A stretch of 64,000 nt of DNA from Plantactinospora sp040120695 (GTDB taxonomy: Bacteria > Actinomycetota > Actinomycetes > Mycobacteriales > Micromonosporaceae): positions 12,315 through 76,314 of the forward strand of contig NZ_JBEEAC010000028.1 in the NCBI RefSeq assembly GCF_040120695.1, read 5' to 3'. Shown in pieces: positions 57,896-64,000 of this stretch. The number at the start of each line of letters is the position of its first letter. Position 1 is the stretch's first letter. The notes beneath the pieces are model-generated. The model ran no database searches and was not told the origin of the DNA. It saw only the letters and a program-made list of their open reading frames with translations. The translations under genes were made by a program, and so were the position numbers.

Positions 57896-58924
57896 CTAGC
57901 GTAGGTCGAGGTGGCGCGCGAGTAGGGCGGCGATGAAGTCGTATCCCAGGTCAGTCAGGTGGGCGCGGTCTACAAACAGCCAGTCGTCAGGGGCGGCGGC
58001 GTCAGCGAGTAGCGGATTTAGATCAACGAATGGGATGCCGAGCCTTTCGCAGCCTGCCCGGACCGCGGTTGCGTAGGACCGGCCCACCTGTCGTCGCACG
58101 ATGTCTCCGTAGGTGTTGCTGAAGCTGAACACCTCGTCCAGTTCGTCGAAGAGCAACTGCTCCTGCGGGGCGGGGCGGTCCCGCACCCAGGTGGCAAGGG
58201 GCTGGAAGGCAAAGGACAGGTTCGCCCCCAGTGCGCCCGCAAGCAACTGCCAACTGCCGAGGTGTCGCAGAGTCAGCTCCGTGGCGATCTCCACCTGCTC
58301 TCCAGCGGGCGGCAGAGGACGTGCAACCCGCTTCGACGGCGGTGCCTTCCGATTCCGGCGCAGGGCCTCCGACAATGGAGACGGCCGTGGTGGCCTGTGT
58401 CGTTCGTACATGATGTCGTTGAACTCGGAGCAATGGTAGAAGGCGCCGTGTTCTCCGCGTACGGGCGACGGCAGTCGGGCCAGACCGAGGTTGTTGAGCC
58501 CGGAGAGCAGGACGATATTTCGGATCTCGGGCAGCAGGTGTCGGTGCAACAGGAAGTTGATCAGCTCCTGGGCCGAGTTGTGGGCCCGCCCGCCGAAGTT
58601 CATCCATGCATGCTCCGGTGAGTATTTGGCCCACAGTCGGGAGGGCACTGTCGAATCGTCCGTCGTGGCACCGACCCCGAATACCGTGGAGGCTCCGACG
58701 AGCACATTTACTGGACCGGCCGGCCGCGAGTCGGCGACGGATGACTCGCGACTGCCGTTCCTGGAGACGCGGAATCCCAGTCGGTCGGTGTTGACGATGT
58801 CGGAGCGGTGGTTCGCCGATTGGAAATACATCACGTAGGGCAGCCAACGTAGCTTGCCGTCCTCGTACAGCTGTTCTGAGTAGTACAGCATCTGTGGTGT
58901 AAGTCTGGCAATGTGTGATTGCAT
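57896..58924 (-). CDS. SGNH-hydrolase-like protein
   Basis: A 342-residue protein of the SGNH/GDSL fold. Block I reads LVGASTVFGVGA (Ser79), so the usual GDS is GAS. Block II is NFGGRAHNSAQELI, block III LLSGLNNLGL, and the C-terminal DxxH is VDRAHLTDLG near residue 320. Ser and His are kept, so acyl or acetyl transfer or esterase activity is possible. ATG 58924 is chosen; the frame continues 19 codons upstream. First gene of the SGNH-carbamoyltransferase-SxtJ-like unit. Confidence 0.72.
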   Translation of the reverse strand: MQSHIARLTPQMLYYSEQLYEDGKLRWLPYVMYFQSANHRSDIVNTDRLGFRVSRNGSRESSVADSRPAGPVNVLVGASTVFGVGATTDDSTVPSRLWAKYSPEHAWMNFGGRAHNSAQELINFLLHRHLLPEIRNIVLLSGLNNLGLARLPSPVRGEHGAFYHCSEFNDIMYERHRPPRPSPLSEALRRNRKAPPSKRVARPLPPAGEQVEIATELTLRHLGSWQLLAGALGANLSFAFQPLATWVRDRPAPQEQLLFDELDEVFSFSNTYGDIVRRQVGRSYATAVRAGCERLGIPFVDLNPLLADAAAPDDWLFVDRAHLTDLGYDFIAALLARHLDLR

Positions 58925-59560
58925 CAGATGGCACCCCACTCGGACAGATTGAGCGACTAGGCAACGGTGGTCGACAGCCAATGCGGGGCTGCTGAATGAC
59001 TACCACCAGATGATCGACATCCGTCGTCGTACACAAACCTACGGGATGGGTGGAGCGATAGCAACGCTGTTCGTCCACCATTCGACTCGGCCGGCCCGAA
59101 CCCTCTAGTGCCGTGACCACGTCGTGCCGCAGACGCAACAGCCGGACGTGGTCTGGATCGGCTGGAACACCCAGGCTCCCCGGGTGATGCGGGACATCGA
59201 CCGCGGCGTGCCGCTGAACCTGCTCGGCGTGATGATGCTGCTCGCCCCGATCACCGGCGGGTCCGCGGTCGCGTCGGGCTCTATTTCTCTCCTAGGGTTA
59301 CGGCACCCCGGTCGGCGGCACCATCGTGCTGGTCGCCACCGCGCCGCTTCACCCGGTGGCGAGATCGGCGCCGACCAGGAACGGCGGTACGAGTATCGTC
59401 CGTGTCGTCCACCGGGCCGGTGGCGCGGCCGCCTGCCGACCGGGCATCGGAGGCGGCGTTCCGGCTCTCGGCCGGTGGCAGTTGTGCTCTCCCGGTATAT
59501 CCCCGGCGGTGGGGGGTAGCAGCGGACGCACAGCCACGCGGTAGGCCGGGAAGGTAGAAC
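58925..59560. other. Intergenic region, possible decayed sequence
   Basis: About 640 bases between divergent genes. A plus-strand stretch near 59130-59300 (VVWIGWNTQAPR and following) looks like a gene scrap but has no clear family and is interrupted. No promoter could be assigned. Confidence 0.4.
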
Positions 59561-60751
59561 ATGCGATCACCCACCGATCCCGACTCCGCCGCCACCCCCG
59601 TCCCCGGTCGGGCCGCCCCGACGACCAGCGGTGACCAGCCCCCGGCCGCCGATGAGCAGCCCGCGACCAGCGTGGAGCAGCCCGCGACCGGGCAGGAGCA
59701 GCCCGCGACCAGCGCGGAGCACTCCTCGACCGGGCAGGAGCAGCCCGCGACCGCCGGGAAGGGGGCGGCGGACGGCGGGTCGGCGCCCGGCCGGTTCGGC
59801 GGGTTGCGGCGGCATCGCCGCTGGCTGCTCCCGCTCGTCGTGGTCCTGCTGCTCGCCCAGATGGCGGCCGCGATGCTCAGCACCGCCGTGCAGCAGACGC
59901 CGACCATCGACGAACCGGTCTACGTGGGTACCGCGATGGTCTATCTGCGGGAGGACAGCCTGCGGTACAACTTCGAGCATCCGCCGCTCGGAAAGCTGAT
60001 CATCGGAACCGGGCTGCTCTTCGCCGACGCCCACTTCGATCCGGCCTTCACCGGTGACCAGGGGGCGGTCGGGCGGCACCTGCTGTACGAGTCCGGTAAC
60101 GACCCCGGCCGGCTGATGCTGCTGGCGCGGCTGCCGATGATCCTGTTGACCCTGCTGTTCGGGCTGGTCGTCTACGTCTTCGCAGCTGATCTCGTCGGCC
60201 GGGTTGGCGGGTTGGCGGCGCTCGCCCTGTACGCCTTCTCGCCGGACGTCATCGCCCACGGGTCGCTGGCCACCCTCGACGTACCCGCGGCCGGATTCCT
60301 GCTGACCTCGGCCTGGCTGCTCTGGCGGGCCCGGCGGCGGCCGCTGCGCTATCTCCCGCTCGCCGCGACGGCGCTCGGCGCGGCCCTGGCCACCCGGATG
60401 AGCGCGCTGGCGGCGGTTCCGGTACTGCTCCTGCTGGCCGTACTCTCGGTCTGGTCCGCCGCTGGCGGCGGCAAGCGGCGCGATCCGCGTGGCCGGGTCC
60501 GGCTGCTCGGGCTCGGCGTGGCGGCGGCGACCGGCGTCGGCCTGGTGGCGGTGGCCGTGGTCTGGGCCACGTATCTCGTCGTCGACCCCCGGTTGAGCTG
60601 GGTGACCCCGGAAAACCTGCGGGCCGTGCACGGGCTACGCGGGATGGTCCTGGACTGGCTGCCGCTCCCGCGGCCGTACCTGGACGGGATGCGGTTCCAG
60701 TTCCAGATCGAGGACAAGACGTTGGCGTGGGCTTGGCGGTCGCGGACGTGA
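59561..60751 (+). pseudogene. GT39-type membrane glycosyltransferase, 3' truncated
   Basis: A 396-residue remainder of a dolichol-phosphate-mannose-protein-mannosyltransferase-like (GT39/ArnT) enzyme. After a low-complexity N-terminus with a seven-residue repeat comes a first transmembrane helix and the catalytic loop TIDEPVYVGTAMVYL (near residue 115) with the essential Asp-Glu, then FEHPPLGKLIIG and about six transmembrane helices. Similarity stops at about FQFQIEDKT (60720); the last ten codons are unrelated and the C-terminal domain is missing. The IS3 element starts about 120 bases further on. Probably inactive. Confidence 0.78.
59654..59758. repeat. Five 21-bp in-frame repeats in the GT39-type gene
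   Basis: Five consecutive 21-base units encode the heptads EQPATSV, EQPATGQ, EQPATSA, EHSSTGQ and EQPATAG. They lie in the cytoplasmic N-terminal tail and probably vary in number by slippage. Confidence 0.9.
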
Positions 60752-60905
60752 TTGGCTGCTTCGGTCAGCACGGGGCTTGCCAGGAGTGCGTGGAGTCCGG
60801 CGCCGTTGACGAGTCGGCTGGCGGGCGTCTCCGGCTCGGGGTGAGCCACCCCCGCTTTCATGGAGCTTCTGATCATGGTCTGATGGCCATGAGGAGGAGT
60901 CGTTC

Positions 60906-61217
60906 GTGGTAGCACCGAAGAAGTACCCCGACGAGCTACGCCAGCGCGCTGTGCGCTTGTACCGCGAGTCGGACCCGAAGCCGGTGATCCGGCGCTTGGC
61001 CGAGCAGCTCGGCGTGCATCACGAGGCGCTCAGGAACTGGATCCGTCAGGCCGAGGCTGACGCGGGCGAGCGCACTGACCGGCCCAGCAGCGACATGGTG
61101 GCCGAGAACCGCCGGCTGTTGAAGGAGAACGCCGAGCTGCGGCGGGCGAACGAGATCCTGAAAGCGGCGAGCGCGTATTTCGCGGCGGAGCTCGACCCGA
61201 CCCGGCGACGGTCATGA
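60906..61217 (+). CDS. IS3 OrfA (helix-turn-helix subunit)
   Basis: A 103-residue protein with a Tnp_1 helix-turn-helix (YPDELRQRAVRLYRES, then HHEALRNWIRQAE) and a leucine-zipper-like coiled coil (ENAELRRANEILKAA). Start GTG 60906. It overlaps orfB by four bases in the minus-one frame. Confidence 0.93.
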   Translation: MVAPKKYPDELRQRAVRLYRESDPKPVIRRLAEQLGVHHEALRNWIRQAEADAGERTDRPSSDMVAENRRLLKENAELRRANEILKAASAYFAAELDPTRRRS

Positions 61218-61813
61218 GGTTCATCGACGAACACCGTGACCAGTTCGCGGTCGCGCTCCTGCTACGGGTCCTGGGCATCGGCGCCTCCACCTACTACGCG
61301 TGGGTCAGGCAGGCCGAGCAGCCCTGCGACCGGGATGTGGGCGACCTGGGCCTGATCTCCAACATTCACGAGATCTGGACCGCCTCGGGCATGACGTACG
61401 GCGCGGACCGGGTCCATCGGCAGCTACGCCGTGACGGTATCCGCGTCGGTCGCAAACGCATCGAGCGGCTGATGGCCGACCAGGGTTGGCAGGGCGCGTT
61501 CCTGCGCCGAGGCTGGCGCGGCGGCTCCACCCGACAGGACCCACGACACACGCCAGCACCGGATCTGGTCGGGCGACAGTTCACCGCGACGGGGCCGAAC
61601 CGGCTCTGGGTCGCTGACGCCACCCGCATCCCCTGCGGCGAGGGCGTGTTCTGGCTCGCCGCGGTCCGCGACGTGTTCTCCCGCCGGATCGTCGGCTGGA
61701 AGACGTCTGACCGCTGCGACACCGACCTCATCCTCGCCGCCCTCGAGTACGGCATCTGGTCCCGCGACGTCCGCGACGGCCAACTGATTCACCACTCGGA
61801 CAGGGGCTCGAAC

Positions 61814-63261
61814 GGCGGACTCAACCGATCGTCGCAACACCTCGTGATCATGGAGGTGTTCGATGGTGCGTCGTCAGCAGTTGGCGGATCGGGCGTTGCG
61901 GCCGGCGATGCGTTCGCCGGGCCGGCCGATGCCGGCGCGGCATGTGGAGCGCGCCTTCTGGCGCCTGATTGCGCAGGGCAAGCGCACCGAAGAGACGGCG
62001 CTCGAAATGGGTGTGTCGACGCCGGTGGCGGTGCGCTGGTTTCGGCACGCTGGCGGCATGCCGCCACTGAACCTGGCCGAGCCCACCGGCCGCTACCTGT
62101 CCTTCTTCGAGCGCGAGGAGGTCGCGCTACTCAAGGCACAGGGCCAGGGCGTCCGTGCGATCGCCCGGCAGCTCGATCGAGACCCTGGCACGATCTCGCG
62201 CGAGCTGCGGCGCAACGCCGCCACCCGTGCCGGCAAGCGGGAGTACCGGGCAGGCGTCGCACAGTGGAAGGCGCAGATCGCGGCGCGGCGCCCGAAACGG
62301 GTGAAGTTGGCGGGCAACCCGCGGCTATGCGAGTACGTCCAAGCGCGGCTGAGCGGGCAGTTGCAGCGTCCTGACGGGACCGTTGCCGCCGGCCCGTCGA
62401 CGACTTGGAAAGGGCTGAACAAGCCGCACCGCGCCGACCGGCGCTGGGCCACGGCCTGGAGCCCGGAACAGATCAGCCGGCGGCTGGTCGTCGACTTCCC
62501 CGACGATGAGGACATGCGCATCAGCCACGAGGCGATCTATCAAGCGCTCTACATCCAAGGACGCGGAGCCCTCAAGCGTGAGCTGGTCGCCTGCTTGCGC
62601 ACCGGCCGGGCACTGCGCAAGCCCCGGGAACGGTCCCGGAACAGGCCGCAGGGTCACGTGACCGCCGATGTCGTGCTCAGTGAACGGCCTGCCGAGGCCA
62701 CCGACCGTGCGGTGCCTGGGCACTGGGAGGGCGATCTGATCATCGGCTTAAACCGATCGGCGATCGGCACCGTCGTGGAGCGCAGCAGCCGCTACACGCT
62801 CCTGGTCCACCTGCCCCGCCTCGAAGGCTACGGAACCGTCCCACCGGTCAAGAACGGGCCCGCCCTGGGCGGCTACGGCGCCACCGCGATGAAAGACGCC
62901 CTCAGCTCGACGATGACGACGATGCCGGCCGAGCTGCTACGGTCGCTGACCTGGGACCGGGGCAAGGAGCTCTCCGCCCACGCCCAATTCAAGGTCGAAA
63001 CCGGCATGGCAGTCTACTTCGCCGACCCCCACTCGCCCTGGCAGCGCGGCACGAACGAGAACACCAATGGCCTGCTACGCCAGTACTTCCCTAAGGGCAC
63101 AGACCTGTCTCGCTGGAGCCTCGATGACCTCCTCGCCGTCCAGGCCGCCATCAACAGCAGACCCCGCAAGGTCCTCGGCTGGAAGACACCCGCCGAGGCC
63201 CTCGACGAGCACCTACGATTGCTGCACAGCAGCGATGTTGCAACGACCGGTTGAACCCAGG
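61814..63261 (+). mobile_element. IS30-family insertion sequence inside the IS3 transposase gene
   Basis: A 1448-base element with imperfect terminal repeats (left GGACTCAACCGATCGTCGCA from 61817, right end the reverse complement GGGTTCAACCGGTCGTTGCA). The trinucleotide AAC flanks it on both sides (61811-61813 and 63262-63264), consistent with the short target duplication of IS30 elements. Confidence 0.88.
61863..63254 (+). CDS. IS30-family transposase
   Basis: A 463-residue DDE transposase. The N-terminal part has two helix-turn-helix regions (TEETALEMGVSTPVAVRWF and GVRAIARQLDRDPGTISREL), and the catalytic residues are in GHWEGDLIIG, TWDRGKE and GTNENTNGLLRQYFP. Full length without frameshift; the stop codon lies inside the right terminal repeat. 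Potentially active. Confidence 0.95.
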   Translation: MVRRQQLADRALRPAMRSPGRPMPARHVERAFWRLIAQGKRTEETALEMGVSTPVAVRWFRHAGGMPPLNLAEPTGRYLSFFEREEVALLKAQGQGVRAIARQLDRDPGTISRELRRNAATRAGKREYRAGVAQWKAQIAARRPKRVKLAGNPRLCEYVQARLSGQLQRPDGTVAAGPSTTWKGLNKPHRADRRWATAWSPEQISRRLVVDFPDDEDMRISHEAIYQALYIQGRGALKRELVACLRTGRALRKPRERSRNRPQGHVTADVVLSERPAEATDRAVPGHWEGDLIIGLNRSAIGTVVERSSRYTLLVHLPRLEGYGTVPPVKNGPALGGYGATAMKDALSSTMTTMPAELLRSLTWDRGKELSAHAQFKVETGMAVYFADPHSPWQRGTNENTNGLLRQYFPKGTDLSRWSLDDLLAVQAAINSRPRKVLGWKTPAEALDEHLRLLHSSDVATTG

Positions 63262-63621
63262 AACTACACGTCCTTCCGGTTCGCGGAACGCTTACAGGAC
63301 AACGGGATCCTGCCCTCGATGGGCTCCGTCGGCGACTCGTTCGACAACGCCCTGATGGAGAACTTCTGGTCCACCCTAAAGATCGAACTCGTCTACCGCA
63401 CCTCATGGCGGACCCGCGACGAGGCCGAGAACGCGATCTTCGTCTACATCGACGGCTGGTACAACACCCGCCGTATCCAGAAGGAACTCGGCTACCTCAG
63501 CCCTGACGAGTACGAAACCGCCTGGCACACCCACCAACACGACCTGGCCGAGCCAGCAATCGCCACCCCTGCACCAACCGGCAGCAGGTAACCACCGCTC
63601 CATCAAAGCGGGGGAAACTCA

Positions 63622-64000
63622 GGTTCCCGCGTTCACTGCTGACCGATCGACGAGGGAGGCGCCCAGCTGTTATCCCGGCAGCATCGCCATGACTACGCCG
63701 CAGACCTTCACCATGGCCTCCGGACCCGGCGCAATCTGCCGACCCCGGAGTCGACCACCCAAGACTGCGGGCGGTCGTGCACTGCAACCCGGCCCACATC
63801 CACCAGATTCGAGCCGGCACATCGCTTACGGGACGTCAACACTGGTTCCTGTTCGTACACCTTCTCGTCTCGCTACAGAGGTTGAAAGGCTGACGTTCGG
63901 GTCGTCACGGTGGTTCGGGGTCGAGGGTCATGCCGGTGTTGACGAAGAAGCCGGCGAGGAGATGGGTCTGTTGCTGGCAGGCTCGTAGTCGTTGTCTGAC
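63622..64000. other. Sequence right of the IS3 element, only a partial minus-strand frame
   Basis: No supported gene in 63622-63904. On the minus strand a frame enters from beyond the right edge and ends at 63905 (TGA); its last residues include LLAGFFVNTGMTLDPEPP. It may be the end of a gene outside the window, but 32 codons are too few to assign. Confidence 0.35.

Larger units (their letters stand above)
61214..63591 (+). pseudogene. IS3 OrfB transposase, interrupted by IS30
   Basis: The integrase-core transposase is split: 61214-61813 encodes the first 200 residues with VADATR (first Asp) and HHSDRGSN (second Asp), and 63262-63591 encodes the rest with GSVGDSFDNALMENFWSTLK (catalytic Glu) and the usual YNTRR end. 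Removing 61814-63264 restores one continuous frame reading SDRGSNYTSFRFAERL. The gene is therefore inactive only because of the insertion. Confidence 0.92.
60842..63621 (+). mobile_element. IS3-family insertion sequence, split by an IS30 element
   Basis: Terminal inverted repeats match well: TGAGCCACCCCCGCTTTCAT at the left end (60842) and the reverse complement TGAGTTTCCCCCGCTTTGAT at the right end (63621). The element carries orfA and orfB in the usual minus-one relation. Without the inserted IS30 it is about 1330 bases. No 3-base target duplication is evident at the ends, which suggests a later rearrangement next to it. Confidence 0.85.

Noticed and set aside
59124..59519. Plus-strand frame with VVWIGWNTQAPR, perhaps a solute-binding protein fragment
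   Set aside because: The similarity is too short and vague to name a family; recorded only as possible decay.

Overview
The window looks like chromosomal DNA of a high-GC actinomycete, most probably a member of the Micromonosporaceae. This rests on the GC-rich third codon positions, GTG starts, leaderless promoters, and the actinobacterial gene set mtrB-lpqB-comF-hpf-secA, an Rv3235-like gene, pruA, prfB-ftsE-ftsX-smpB-ssrA. The family assignment is inference from gene content and composition; no 16S gene is present.

Region 1 (1 to about 23.7 kb) is conserved core. It carries the end of the MtrB sensor kinase, LpqB, a ComF-like phosphoribosyltransferase, the hibernation factor HPF, a double GNAT protein, SecA, an Rv3235-family protein, small regulators (helix-turn-helix, Lrp/AsnC, PadR), a rhodanese, a lipoprotein, a membrane protein, proline catabolism (pruA), release factor 2, the FtsEX pair, the trans-translation pair smpB plus tmRNA, an MTA phosphorylase and a YqgE/AlgH protein. 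It ends at a tRNA-Ala(GGC) gene.

Region 2 (23.7 to about 27.2 kb) is a scrapyard just downstream of the tRNA: an ABC ATPase tail, an N-terminal IS256 transposase remnant, and a broken Wadjet plasmid-defence locus in which only the last 140 codons of jetC survive next to an apparently intact jetD.

Region 3 (about 27.2 to 58.9 kb) reads as an unassigned specialised-metabolite cluster. Cyclitol-type genes (inositol monophosphatase, two Gfo/Idh/MocA oxidoreductases, an StsC-like DegT aminotransferase) sit with an aminoacyl-transfer set (stand-alone adenylation protein, carrier protein, Arg/Asn-type Fe/2-oxoglutarate hydroxylase, argininosuccinate-synthase-like ligase, cyclase-family protein, two stand-alone condensation-like proteins without the catalytic histidines). 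Decoration and export genes follow: two carbamoyltransferases, three glycosyltransferases of two unusual types, a sulfotransferase, an SGNH protein, a heterodimeric ABC exporter with one degenerate ATP site, an APH-type kinase, a LuxR-type regulator and an StrR-like ParB-domain regulator. I infer a carbamoylated, possibly sulfated, aminoacylated aminocyclitol glycoside. I cannot name the product.

Region 4 (about 59 to 64 kb) holds a truncated GT39-type glycosyltransferase and a nested insertion, an IS30 element inside the transposase gene of an IS3 element. A separate ISAs1 element lies inside region 3 at 30.8 to 32.1 kb with an 8-bp target duplication. No CRISPR array, rRNA operon or complete prophage was seen.
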